Notes under the pieces: model-generated
The model's input: the letters and a program-made list of their open reading frames with translations, nothing else
Told to the model about the DNA's origin: nothing
Databases searched by the model: none
NCBI GenBank assembly: GCA_900473045.1
Contig: UCKS01000003.1
Coordinates: forward strand, 171,098 to 235,097
Source of the DNA: Hyphomicrobiales bacterium
GTDB taxonomy: Bacteria > Pseudomonadota > Alphaproteobacteria > Rhizobiales > Rhizobiaceae
DNA: 64,000 bases
Direction of reading: 5' to 3'
Made by a program: the position numbers and the translations under genes
Part shown: in pieces, positions 27,806 to 35,851 of the stretch
Layout of the letters: each line of letters begins with the position of its first letter
Numbering within the stretch: the stretch's first letter is position 1

Positions 27806-28681
27806 TCAGGGCGCCTTGCCTGCGCCGGTCGCAGCCTGCAGGCCGCCGACCGTGGAGAGAATCTCGCCGGACAGGGCTTTTACCAGCGCCCTGTCCGCGC
27901 CGCGCCTTGCCACCAGCACGAACTCCACATCCTCAAGCCGGGGCAGTCTGTCCGAGGCGATCTCCCGCAAACCCGCCGGCGCCATGCTGCGCGGCTGCAC
28001 CAGAACGCCCATTCCGGCGCGGGCTGCCGCCGTCAGGCCGCTGAGGCTGCCGCAGGTGCAGACGATCCGCCATGGCACGCCGGCCCGCTCCAGCGCTTCC
28101 AGCGCAACGCTGCGGGTAATGCTCGGCGGCGGAAAGGCGATCAGCGGCAGCACATCGCCGCGCATCACCCGCTCCGGATCGCGCGCCAGCCAAACCAGCG
28201 GCTCGCGATAGACCAGTTGGCCGCGCGCATCGCCAATGCGGCGCTTGGCTAGCACCAGATCGAGCGCGCCTTCATCCTGCATCTGATAGAGCGTGCCGCT
28301 CAGGGCCACGGTCAGCTCGAGATCCACCGAGGCATGCGCCCGGGTGAAATCCTCAAGCACCGCCGGAAGGCGGCTCATGACGAAATCTTCCGATACGCCG
28401 AGATGTAAGCGCCCATGCAGGCTGCGCTCGGCAAACAGCGATTTCACCTGCCCGTCCAGCGACAGCATGGCCCGCGCCGGCCCCAGCAACGCCTCGCCGT
28501 CGGCCGTCAGCGACACATGGTGGGTATCGCGCTCGACCAGCTTGCGGCCAAGATCGGCTTCCAGCCGGCGGATATGCTGGCTGACTGTCGATTGCCCAAG
28601 CCCCAGTCGCTCCGCCGCCAGGGTAAAGCTCGCCATCTGCTCGACCGCGAGAAAACTGCGAAGCTGCACCAGATCGAGCAT
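27806..28681 (-). CDS. LysR-family transcriptional regulator
   Basis: The 291-residue protein has an N-terminal winged helix-turn-helix (LRSFLAVEQMASFTLAAERLGLGQSTVSQHIRRLEADLG) and a C-terminal periplasmic-binding-like effector domain. It is divergent from the BASS-family transporter gene with only 96 bases between starts, the standard layout for LysR control of the neighbour. The shared gap contains ATAA-TCG-TTAT on an AT-rich background, a possible LysR half-site. The ligand is not predictable. Confidence 0.88.
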   Translation of the reverse strand: MLDLVQLRSFLAVEQMASFTLAAERLGLGQSTVSQHIRRLEADLGRKLVERDTHHVSLTADGEALLGPARAMLSLDGQVKSLFAERSLHGRLHLGVSEDFVMSRLPAVLEDFTRAHASVDLELTVALSGTLYQMQDEGALDLVLAKRRIGDARGQLVYREPLVWLARDPERVMRGDVLPLIAFPPPSITRSVALEALERAGVPWRIVCTCGSLSGLTAAARAGMGVLVQPRSMAPAGLREIASDRLPRLEDVEFVLVARRGADRALVKALSGEILSTVGGLQAATGAGKAP

Positions 28682-28777
28682 GGCTTATCCTGAAATATGA
28701 TAATCGTTATTACTTGCATTCGATATCACAATGACAATGATGCCGCCATCTGCTTTCTCATTCTCCGGACGATCGAT

Positions 28778-29761
28778 ATGCGCCGCTTCCTGCCCGATAC
28801 CTTCACCATCCTCCTCGTCTGCACGGTCATCCTTGCATCGCTGCTGCCGATCTCAGGCGAACCGGCGGAGTGGTTTGGTCTCGCGACCAAGATCGCCATC
28901 GGCCTGCTGTTCTTCCTGCACGGCGCGCGGCTGTCGCGTGATGTCGTGGTGGCGGGCCTCTTGCACTGGCGGCTGCACATCGTCATCCTCGCCTCGACCT
29001 TCGTGCTCTTCCCGCTGCTCGGCCTTGCCGTCGGCTTCCTGCCATCAACCCTTCTGCCACCGGCGCTCTACACGGGCATCCTCTTCCTCTGCGTCCTGCC
29101 CTCGACCGTGCAGTCGTCGATCGCCTTCACCTCGATGGCCGGCGGCAATGTCCCGGCCGCCATCTGCGCTGCGTCCGCCTCCAATATTTTCGGCATGTTT
29201 TTGACGCCGCTGCTGGTCGGCCTTCTCTTCGCGTCCGGCGGCCAGGGCGGCTTCTCGCTCGATGCGCTGGAGCAGATCCTGCTGCAGCTGCTGGCGCCGT
29301 TCGTCCTTGGCCAGATCCTGCAGCCATGGATCGGCAATTTCATCCGGGCCCGAAAAAAGCTGTTGATGCCGGTCGATCGCGGCTCGATCCTGATGGTCGT
29401 CTATCTCGCCTTCAGCGAGGCGGTGACGGAGCACATCTGGAGCACATTCTCCGTCCGCGACATCGCCGTCGTCATCGCCCTCGACATCCTGCTTCTCGCT
29501 GTCGTGCTCATCGTCACCATGTTCGGCAGCCGCCTGATGGGTTTTTCCAGGGAAGACGAGATCGCCATCACCTTCTGCGGCTCGAAGAAGAGCCTTGCCA
29601 GTGGCGTGCCGATGGCCAACGTCATCTTTGCCGGCCAGGGCATCGGCAGCATCGTCCTGCCCCTGATGCTGTTCCACCAGATCCAGCTGATGGCCTGTGC
29701 GGTAATCGCCCAGAAATATGCCGAACGCAGCCGGCGCCTGGCGGTTGCTGCAGCGGAATAG
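28778..29761 (+). CDS. Bile acid:sodium symporter (BASS) family transporter, YfeH-like
   Basis: The 327-residue protein is almost entirely hydrophobic with about nine or ten helices. Polar breaks resemble the BASS crossover motifs (VLPSTVQSSIAFTSMAGGNVPAAICAASASNIFG and ITFCGSKKSLASGVPMANVIF). It belongs to the YfeH/SBF-like branch of sodium-coupled organic-anion carriers; the substrate is unknown. The start at 28778 removes an N-terminal stretch lying in the LysR promoter. The divergent LysR gene is its likely regulator. Confidence 0.85.
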   Translation: MRRFLPDTFTILLVCTVILASLLPISGEPAEWFGLATKIAIGLLFFLHGARLSRDVVVAGLLHWRLHIVILASTFVLFPLLGLAVGFLPSTLLPPALYTGILFLCVLPSTVQSSIAFTSMAGGNVPAAICAASASNIFGMFLTPLLVGLLFASGGQGGFSLDALEQILLQLLAPFVLGQILQPWIGNFIRARKKLLMPVDRGSILMVVYLAFSEAVTEHIWSTFSVRDIAVVIALDILLLAVVLIVTMFGSRLMGFSREDEIAITFCGSKKSLASGVPMANVIFAGQGIGSIVLPLMLFHQIQLMACAVIAQKYAERSRRLAVAAAE

Positions 29762-29770
29762 AAGCAGGAG

Positions 29771-30571
29771 CTAGAAGAACTCGTCCAGCAACTGGTAATA
29801 GCCGAGCTTGGCCCGATCGGGCTTGGGGACACCGTAGAGATCAAGAAACGGCTGCCCCCAAGCCTCGCCAAGGTTTTCACACACACTGCGATAAGCCAGC
29901 GCCAGATCCTGGTAGCGGTCTGCGACACCCAGCCGGGCGCAATCGATAAACCCGCTGAACCGGCCCTCATGCTCCAGCAGATTCGGCAGGCACGCATCAC
30001 CATGTGTCACAACAAGATCGGCGGCATCCGGTTTCCGGCTTTCGAGAATCCGGAAAAGGTCATCGGCGGATTGGCCAAGCCGCGCATCGTCAAAATCGTC
30101 CTCGTCGACCTCACCAGCCTCCATCCGCGCCTTGGCAAGCGCCAGGCGATTGGAAAGGCTATGATCAAACGGGCAGGTGCTGATATCGATCGCGTGCAAC
30201 AGCCGCAGCGCCTTGGCTAATATCTCGATACACTGATGCGGCGTGATCGAGACAGCGGATAGATCCCGCCCCGGCATAGCACTAATGAGCAGCCAGTTCT
30301 GGCCGTCATGACGATCCTGCGCAATAACGTCAGGGCAATCAATCCCCGCTCCCGCGAGCCATCGCAGCCGGGTCGCCTCATCGGGCAATTCGGCAAAAGG
30401 GCCAGCCAGCTCACGCTTGAGAAAGAGGCTCGGCTCCCGATCCGCGACCAGCTTGAAGACACCCGCCGACGAACGGCCAACCGCGTCGCGCTCGAAGCGA
30501 TAGCGTGACAACCGGATGCGCCACTCCGGCGGTAGATCGCCAGCTTGCAGCAGGGGTGACAGGTCACGCAT
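29771..30571 (-). CDS. APH(3')-like aminoglycoside phosphotransferase
   Basis: The 266-residue protein ends with HGDACLPN (190-197, catalytic D192 and N197), FIDCARLGVADRYQDLALA (D210 for metal) and LLDEFF. This strongly resembles the APH(3') kinases that phosphorylate kanamycin and neomycin. The ATP lysine is in LFLKREL (K52). Length equals that of APH(3')-type enzymes (about 264). It lies alone on the chromosome between the BASS transporter and hsp20, with no transposase or integrase nearby. Actual resistance needs expression, which the sequence does not show. Confidence 0.85.
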   Translation of the reverse strand: MRDLSPLLQAGDLPPEWRIRLSRYRFERDAVGRSSAGVFKLVADREPSLFLKRELAGPFAELPDEATRLRWLAGAGIDCPDVIAQDRHDGQNWLLISAMPGRDLSAVSITPHQCIEILAKALRLLHAIDISTCPFDHSLSNRLALAKARMEAGEVDEDDFDDARLGQSADDLFRILESRKPDAADLVVTHGDACLPNLLEHEGRFSGFIDCARLGVADRYQDLALAYRSVCENLGEAWGQPFLDLYGVPKPDRAKLGYYQLLDEFF

Positions 30572-30635
30572 CGAAATCCTCCTCAGTCACTTAATGACGG
30601 TATCGCAGCCGTTGCGCAGCGTCTCCATACGAAAA

Positions 30636-30664
30636 GCCGTCTGCAACACGCGGCTGCAAACGGC
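30636..30664 (-). terminator. Terminator of the hsp20 gene
   Basis: On the minus strand GCCGTTTGCA pairs with TGCAGACGGC (one G-U) and is followed by TTTT, 58 bases after the hsp20 stop. Confidence 0.6.
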
Positions 30665-30721
30665 TCTCGATTGCCCGCAGTGCCCATTCGGGCACCGCGT
30701 CTCTATGTTCTGATCAACAGC

Positions 30722-31198
30722 TTAGTTGGCGGTGCCGTTGACCTGGGTGGCTTCGATCTGTTTCGGCGCCGACTGGGCGGCAACGATGTCGATGCGGCGC
30801 GGCTTGGCAGCTTCCGGAATCTCGCGCAGGAGATCGATGTGAAGCAGGCCATTCTTCAGCGAAGCGGACTGGATTTCCACATGGTCGGCCAGCTGGAAAC
30901 GGCGCTCGAAGGCGCGCTTGGCAATGCCGCGATAGAGGAACTGGTTGTCGGTTGCCTTTTCTTCGCTCTTCTCGCCCTTGACGGTCAGCGTGTGCTCGCG
31001 GGCTTCGATCGAAAGTTCGCTTTCGTCAAACCCGGCAACGGCCATGGTGATCCGGTAGGTGCTCTCGCCGGTCCGCTCGATATTGTAGGGCGGATAGGTC
31101 TGGGACTGGTCCGGCTGGCCGAGACTGTCAAGCATGGTGAAGAGACGGTCGAAACCGACGGTGGAACGGTAAAGGGGGGAAAAATCAACGTGACGCAT
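30722..31198 (-). CDS. ibpA: Small heat-shock protein, Hsp20/IbpA family
   Basis: The 158-residue protein has the alpha-crystallin domain (YPPYNIERTGESTYRITMAVAGFDESELSIEA to GLLHIDLLREIPEAAKPRRI) with an N-terminal MRHVDFSPLYRSTVGFDRLF typical of rhizobial class A sHsps. It holds unfolding proteins for the Hsp70/Hsp100 chaperones. A sigma-32 promoter and a ROSE-like thermometer precede it, so both transcription and translation should rise with heat. The start at 31198 is fixed by the GAGGA Shine-Dalgarno; an extended frame upstream lies inside the leader. Confidence 0.95.
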   Translation of the reverse strand: MRHVDFSPLYRSTVGFDRLFTMLDSLGQPDQSQTYPPYNIERTGESTYRITMAVAGFDESELSIEAREHTLTVKGEKSEEKATDNQFLYRGIAKRAFERRFQLADHVEIQSASLKNGLLHIDLLREIPEAAKPRRIDIVAAQSAPKQIEATQVNGTAN

Positions 31199-31297
31199 GA
31201 TGTCCTCTTGTGAGCAACTGGTGTGCGATCTTGGCTCTGTCATCCCTTGAAGCGGCGATGGCAGAACCGGTGAACGAGCCCGGTTTCGGCGCCCGTG
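31199..31297 (-). ncRNA. ROSE-type RNA thermometer in the hsp20 leader
   Basis: The minus-strand leader is about 100 bases. Its last hairpin pairs GTTGCTC (31218-31212) with the Shine-Dalgarno sequence GAGGAC (31207-31202) across loop ACAA. One U-G pair and a bulged G lie in the anti-SD arm, the signature of ROSE elements (UYGCU opposite AGGA). Further upstream GGTTCTG pairs with CAGAGCC and ACCGG with CCGGT, giving the expected series of hairpins. Melting on heating should free the ribosome site. Confidence 0.85.
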
Positions 31298-31303
31298 AGG
31301 ATG

Positions 31304-31332
31304 AGATGGGAATTCATTTTGCGGCCTTCAAG
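31304..31332 (-). promoter_or_regulatory. RpoH (sigma-32) promoter of hsp20
   Basis: On the minus strand CTTGAA (31332-31327), 15 bases, then TCCCATCT (31311-31304) closely match the sigma-32 consensus CTTGAA-N13-15-CCCCATNT. Transcription would start near 31297, giving a leader of the ROSE length. Confidence 0.8.
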
Positions 31333-31523
31333 CCCCCCGGGCAGACAAGTTCCGGCAGCCGTTTGACCATCCCGCCCGCAATGTAAACGCAGGATGAACG
31401 GCCGGTTCGAGCTGCATTCAGCTTCGACACGATAAAACCGCAGCATCGGAAGACGAGGCTGGCAGCGGCGGTGAACGTCCCTTCTCCCGCATGCTGCCTG
31501 TCCTCAACCGTCCGACTGTCTCT

Positions 31524-31560
31524 GGCCGGAAACGGTATATCGTCCCCACCGTTTCCGGCC
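31524..31560. terminator. Orphan hairpin between hsp20 leader and lysophospholipase
   Basis: GGCCGGAAACGG (31524-31535) and CCGTTTCCGGCC (31549-31560) form a perfect 12-bp stem, followed on the plus strand by CCTTTTCCCCC. No gene precedes it on the plus strand within 300 bases, so it may end an unannotated short RNA or simply be an operator or repeat. Confidence 0.45.
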
Positions 31561-31736
31561 CCTTTTCCCCCAGTCCTTTTTCTTTGAGCGGCAATCGCTC
31601 CCTATTTCTGCTTCCTGACCTGCACCGTTCCTTAATCGGTATCGATCAAGGATGAGCATCACAAATCCGGTGCATTACCGGCGCACTGTTGTTGCGCCAT
31701 CGCACCTTCAAAGACCTGCCGGACACGGACCTGCCC

Positions 31737-32714
31737 ATGACGCCTACGCTTCACGCCACCCCGGACAATCCGATCCCCGGCAATCACACGGTCGGGTTCT
31801 TCGAGGGTGTGGGCAACCGCAAGATCCGCTATGCGATCTTCAAATCCGATGCACCCGTTGCCAAGGGCACCGTCGTGCTGTTGCAGGGGCGCAATGAATC
31901 GATCGAGAAATATGCCGAGACGATCGGCGAACTCACGGCACGCGGCCTGTGGGTGGCGACCTTCGACTGGCGCGGCCAGGCCGGCTCGGATCGGCTGCTG
32001 AAGAACCCGCGCCGCGGCCATGTCGGGCGCTTTGCCGACTACGAGAGTGATCTGACGACTTTCCTCGAAAAGATCGTCCTGCCGGACACCCGCCTGCCCT
32101 TCTTCATGCTGGCCCATTCGATGGGTGCTCTGGTAGCCTTGGCGCAGGCCCCGATGCTTGCCAGCCGCATCGACCGGCTGGCCATCGCCGCTCCTTTCAT
32201 GGCGCTTGGCGGCCAGAAGGTCGGGCATGGCATGATCAGCGTCATGGCGGCCGCTTTCAGCATCTGCGGCCTCGGCTTTCTGCCGCTGTTGCGCGACAAG
32301 GGCTCGCGGCCGTTCTCCGAAAACCTGCTCACGTCGGACGCAAAGCGCTTTGCCCGCAATAAGGCATTGACCGACGCCCATCCGGAACTCGCACTCGGAC
32401 CACCCACCGCCCGCTGGCTGCATGAGACCTTCAAGGCGATCAAGCGCGTTTCAGCCCGCGAACACCTGACGCAGATCCGCGTGCCGACCATCGTGCTCGC
32501 CCCGACGCAGGACAAGCTGGTGCCGCATCTGGCCGTGGAAAATCTCGCGCGCAACTTCCGCGCCGGGCACATGATCCCGATCGACGGCGCCCGTCACGAG
32601 CTTCTGCAGGAAGCCGATCATTATCGCGCCCAGGCGATCGCCGCCATCGAGGCGTTCATCCCCGGCAGCACCGAGGATTTCGCATTGATGGAAAACGAGG
32701 ATCTCACAGCCTAA
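31737..32714 (+). CDS. pldB: Alpha/beta hydrolase, lysophospholipase (PldB-like)
   Basis: The 325-residue protein has the alpha/beta-hydrolase set of motifs: TVVLLQGRNESIEKYAET, TFDWRGQAGSDR, the serine elbow AHSMGALVALA, VLAPTQDKLVP with the catalytic Asp, and DGARHELLQEAD with the histidine. It most resembles the PldB lysophospholipase L2/monoacylglycerol lipase branch, which frees fatty acids from lysophospholipids. The start at 31737 gives the expected N terminus. It is convergent with hisN. Confidence 0.85.
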   Translation: MTPTLHATPDNPIPGNHTVGFFEGVGNRKIRYAIFKSDAPVAKGTVVLLQGRNESIEKYAETIGELTARGLWVATFDWRGQAGSDRLLKNPRRGHVGRFADYESDLTTFLEKIVLPDTRLPFFMLAHSMGALVALAQAPMLASRIDRLAIAAPFMALGGQKVGHGMISVMAAAFSICGLGFLPLLRDKGSRPFSENLLTSDAKRFARNKALTDAHPELALGPPTARWLHETFKAIKRVSAREHLTQIRVPTIVLAPTQDKLVPHLAVENLARNFRAGHMIPIDGARHELLQEADHYRAQAIAAIEAFIPGSTEDFALMENEDLTA

Positions 32715-32720
32715 CGGCTG

Positions 32721-33494
32721 TCAGCCCTTCAGGATGGCCAGCGCCTGTGCGTGGATTTCGGCGCTGCCGGCCGCAATCACTTCGCCCCCCATTTCCGCCG
32801 GGCCGCCATTCCAGTCGGTGACGATGCCGCCGGCCTGCTCGATCAGCGGAATGATCCCGCCGACGTCATAAGGCTTCAGGCCGCATTCGATGACGAGATC
32901 GATATGACCGGCCGCGAGCAGCGCAAAAGCGTAGCAGTCGCAGCCGTAACGGGCGAGTTGCACCTTGCTCTGCACCGCCTCGAAGCGGGTCTTGATATCA
33001 CCGGTATAAAGGTGCGGCGAGGTGGTGAACATGATCGCCTGGGAAAGATCGGCGCAGGGCCGCGTCGAGACAATCTTGTCTTCGCCCGGTCCGCGATAAT
33101 GCGTGTTCTTGCCATCGGCGAAATAACGCTCGCCGGTAAAGGGCTGGTCCATCAGCCCCATCACCGCCTCGCCCTTGTGATAGAGGCCAATCAGCGTGCC
33201 CCAGACCGGCAGGCCGGAAATGAAGGCGCGGGTTCCGTCGATCGGATCGATCACCCAGACATAATCGTGGTCGAGCCGGACATTGCCGAACTCCTCACCC
33301 AGAATGCCGTGTTCGGGAAAATGGGCCTCGATCAAAGCGCGGATCGCCGTCTCGGCAGCGCGGTCGCCCTCGGTGACCGGGTCGAAACCGGCGGCCTCCT
33401 TGTTGGCGACGCTGATGCCGGTGCGGAAACGCGGCAAGGTCTGCGCCTTGGCAGCATCGGCAAGGCGATCGAAAAACTCACGGTCCGGCAGCAT
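32721..33494 (-). CDS. hisN: Histidinol-phosphatase of the inositol monophosphatase family
   Basis: The 257-residue protein has the IMPase metal motifs GEEFG, WVIDPIDGTRAFISG and KPYDVGGIIPLIEQAGGIVTDW. In actinobacteria and rhizobia this branch (HisN) dephosphorylates L-histidinol-phosphate. A related SuhB-type inositol monophosphatase cannot be excluded on motifs alone. The divergent neighbour of the leader is an mmgR-like sRNA, originally called suhB RNA because of such a neighbourhood. The start ATG at 33494 gives full family length. Confidence 0.88.
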   Translation of the reverse strand: MLPDREFFDRLADAAKAQTLPRFRTGISVANKEAAGFDPVTEGDRAAETAIRALIEAHFPEHGILGEEFGNVRLDHDYVWVIDPIDGTRAFISGLPVWGTLIGLYHKGEAVMGLMDQPFTGERYFADGKNTHYRGPGEDKIVSTRPCADLSQAIMFTTSPHLYTGDIKTRFEAVQSKVQLARYGCDCYAFALLAAGHIDLVIECGLKPYDVGGIIPLIEQAGGIVTDWNGGPAEMGGEVIAAGSAEIHAQALAILKG

Positions 33495-33737
33495 GAAACC
33501 TCACGAAAATCGGGAAATGGAAGGCTGATTGTGCTTATGGCACATTTTTTTGAAAGAGAAGTGTTTGGCGAGAAAATCGATGAAAATCGCACCATTCGGC
33601 AGATACGAAAGCCGTCACCCCGCAGATTTTCGAAGAACGTGCCTCAAAAATCCAAAAGAACGGCAAAACCGGACGTTTTGCAGCAGTTCAGTATCCGGTG
33701 ACTTTGGCGCGCCGCACCAATTACGGCTGAATCTTGC

Positions 33738-33766
33738 TTGACAATTGTGCGGTGCAATATTAGCTT
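33738..33766 (+). promoter_or_regulatory. Promoter of the mmgR-like sRNA
   Basis: TTGACA at 33738-33743 is an excellent -35. The -10 is less clear, with TATTAG (33758-33763, 14-base spacing) and TAGCTT (33761-33766, 17-base spacing) as candidates. Confidence 0.55.
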
Positions 33767-33767
33767 T

Positions 33768-33851
33768 TTCCTACAGCCACTTGTGGCTGTAAATACCCTC
33801 CTTGGGTGTTTCCTCCCTAGACTTAGCCGCGCCACAAGCGCGGTTTTTTTT
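33768..33851 (+). ncRNA. mmgR: mmgR (suhB/Sm8-type) trans-acting small RNA
   Basis: About 84 bases form two hairpins: ACAGCCAC/GTGGCTGT (33773-33790, perfect) and the terminator CCGCGC/GCGCGG (33827-33843) with eight T. The single-stranded middle carries CCCTCCTTGGG and the conserved TTTCCTCCCT (33809-33818), the hallmark of the Hfq-binding mmgR family. That family in S. meliloti limits PHB granule accumulation. The position between hisN and N-formylglutamate amidohydrolase, with cpdR, tRNA-Val and ilvD beyond, matches my memory of the S. meliloti order. The 5' end is estimated. Confidence 0.88.
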
Positions 33852-33878
33852 GTCTTCCTGCCGGAGGGAAAGGCCAGC

Positions 33879-34763
33879 CTATTCGGCAGCCAGCGAGGTG
33901 CTTGGCGCGTACGTGTCCACATGCGCCGCAAGCGCGGCGAGGAACATCCCGATTGCCTGCGCCAGCATCGGAAAATCCCGCTTCTTCTGCAGCGTCGCCT
34001 CATCGACATAAAGGCCGCGATTGATCTCGATCTGCAGCGCATGCAGCCCGCGCGCCGGCCGGCCATAATGCTCGGTGATGAAACCGCCGGCATAGGGCTT
34101 GTTGCGGGCAACGGAAAACCCGAGATCCTCCAGCAGTGACACCGCCGTGCGCGACAGGTCCGCCGAGGCGCTTGTGCCGTAGCGGTCGCCGACGATAAAG
34201 TCCGGCCGCTGGCCCGTTCCGGCCAGCCGGATATTGCCGGGCATCGAATGGCAATCGATCAGCACCGCCAGCCCGAACTGCACATGGGTACGGGCAATCA
34301 GCCGCCGCAGGCAGGCATGATAGGGCTTGTAGATCGTCTCGATGCGCTCCAGCGCTTCTGCGACCGGAAAGCGGCCACGGTAGATTTCCATGTTTTCCGC
34401 CACCAGCCGCGGCACGGTGCCAAGGCCACCCGCCACCCGCATCGAGCTGATATTGGCATGCGGCGGCAACGGCCCGTCGAACATGCGCGGATCGAGTTCA
34501 TAGGGTTCGCGGTTGACGTCAAGGAAGGCGCGGGGGAAATGCGCCATTAACAATGGCGCCCCCAGATCTGTCACGGAATGGAACAGTTCGTCGACGAAAT
34601 GATCCTCCGAGCGGCGGATCGCCACATCGTCCAGACGCGACTTTTCCAGGAAGGAACGGCTGTACACCCTGCCGCTGTGGGGCGAATTGAAGACAAAGGG
34701 AATGCGCTGCATTTCCGGCTCGCGAACTTCGAACTGTTCGGTTTCGCTGACGTTCTGCGTCAT
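33879..34763 (-). CDS. N-formylglutamate amidohydrolase
   Basis: The 294-residue protein has the N-formylglutamate amidohydrolase signature: FNSPHSGRVYS at residue 25, RSEDHFVDELF, LDVNREPYELDP, GLAVLIDCHSMPG and ITEHYGRPARGLHALQIEINRGLY with zinc-binding His/Glu. The enzyme releases formate and glutamate, best known from histidine degradation, but rhizobial copies such as this often stand outside the hut operon. There are no hut genes nearby. It is convergent with the mmgR-like sRNA. Confidence 0.9.
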   Translation of the reverse strand: MTQNVSETEQFEVREPEMQRIPFVFNSPHSGRVYSRSFLEKSRLDDVAIRRSEDHFVDELFHSVTDLGAPLLMAHFPRAFLDVNREPYELDPRMFDGPLPPHANISSMRVAGGLGTVPRLVAENMEIYRGRFPVAEALERIETIYKPYHACLRRLIARTHVQFGLAVLIDCHSMPGNIRLAGTGQRPDFIVGDRYGTSASADLSRTAVSLLEDLGFSVARNKPYAGGFITEHYGRPARGLHALQIEINRGLYVDEATLQKKRDFPMLAQAIGMFLAALAAHVDTYAPSTSLAAE

Positions 34764-34957
34764 CGCAGCCCTTTTTTACCATGTCACAATCTTGATACTT
34801 CGTGTATGTTGCCAGCAGGCAGCAATCATGTCCATAGTCGTTTCCTGCCAGTGAACGGGCTTGATACCAGGTCTTCACCGGATATTTACTCAACTGCGGT
34901 TTCATGACGTTATCGCAATTCCCGACATCGACACGTAAGGTGCAACGGCTTTAATCC

Positions 34958-35320
34958 ATGAGTCCAAAAATCCTCCTCGCCGAAGACGATAACGATATGC
35001 GCCGGTTCCTGGTGAAAGCCCTGGAAAAGGCCGGCTATAAGGTGATGTCGTTCGACAACGGCGCCAGCGCCTACGACCGGCTGCGCGAAGAGCCGTTTTC
35101 GCTTCTTCTCACCGACATCGTCATGCCCGAAATGGACGGCATCGAGCTCGCCCGCCGGGCAACCGAACTCGACCCCGACCTCAAGGTCATGTTCATCACC
35201 GGCTTTGCCGCAGTGGCGCTCAACCCTGATTCGAAAGCGCCTAAGGACGCAAAGGTCCTGTCCAAACCCTTCCATCTGCGTGATCTTGTGGACGAAGTGA
35301 ACAAGATGCTGGCCGCTTAG
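34958..35320 (+). CDS. cpdR: CpdR-type single-domain response regulator
   Basis: The 120-residue receiver domain has the acidic pair ED at 9-10, phospho-acceptor D53 (LLLTDIVMPEMDG), T81 and K103 (VLSKPF). It has no output domain. Identity as CpdR is suggested by sequence and by the neighbourhood N-formylglutamate amidohydrolase-cpdR-tRNA-Val-ilvD known from Sinorhizobium. Unphosphorylated CpdR directs ClpXP to degrade cell-cycle proteins such as CtrA-pathway partners. It ends LAA, a tail that could make it a ClpXP substrate itself. Confidence 0.88.
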   Translation: MSPKILLAEDDNDMRRFLVKALEKAGYKVMSFDNGASAYDRLREEPFSLLLTDIVMPEMDGIELARRATELDPDLKVMFITGFAAVALNPDSKAPKDAKVLSKPFHLRDLVDEVNKMLAA

Positions 35321-35373
35321 GCCTGCGCCGCAAGGGCCGCAAAACTTCCTGTCAAAAAGCCGAAAAAAGCCTA

Positions 35374-35402
35374 TTGACGCCTCCGGAGGTTTATGGTCTA
35401 TG
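35374..35402 (+). promoter_or_regulatory. Promoter of tRNA-Val
   Basis: TTGACG (35374-35379) and TCTATG (35397-35402) are separated by 17 bases, 15 bases upstream of the tRNA 5' end. Confidence 0.6.
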
Positions 35403-35416
35403 CGCCGACATTGGAT

Positions 35417-35491
<75 letters not shown>

Positions 35492-35502
35492 TCCAGTTTC
35501 TA

Positions 35503-35534
35503 AAGGCCTTTCGGGAAACCGGAAGGCCTTTTTC
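35503..35534 (+). terminator. Terminator of tRNA-Val
   Basis: AAGGCCTTTCGG pairs with CCGGAAGGCCTT (one G-U) around GAAA, then TTTTTC. Confidence 0.85.
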
Positions 35535-35662
35535 GTTTGGCATCTATCCGCCCTGGTCCTATCTTTACCGGCAGGCCGCTTGACGCTGCATCGGCTCCCC
35601 GATGGGGACACGGTGTAGAAGCACGATACGCAAGAACGCTACCAGCAAGGACGATTTCGCCT

Positions 35663-35851
35663 GTGAAGGAACCGCGTTACGAACTCCGTCAGGAGAAGAA
35701 TGGCACTTGGACCGTCATCGACGTTGTCACGCGCGTGCCTGCGGCCTCGGACGGGCGCGATCTGACGGGCCTTGACCGCGACGACGCCACGGACATCATG
35801 AAGGCGCTCAACAGGGATCACCTCGCCGGCCGCAAGAGCCCGCTGGTATAG
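35663..35851 (+). CDS. Small conserved hypothetical protein of rhizobia
   Basis: A GTG start at 35663 gives 62 residues (VKEPRYELRQEKNGTWTVIDVVT), a compact sequence that looks like many small rhizobial proteins with an EPRYELR-xKxxxGTWTV motif. AAGGA lies about 11 bases upstream. I do not know a function. The frame is open farther upstream but that part overlaps the tRNA terminator region. It is followed by an imperfect hairpin (about 35859-35888). Confidence 0.6.
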   Translation: MKEPRYELRQEKNGTWTVIDVVTRVPAASDGRDLTGLDRDDATDIMKALNRDHLAGRKSPLV

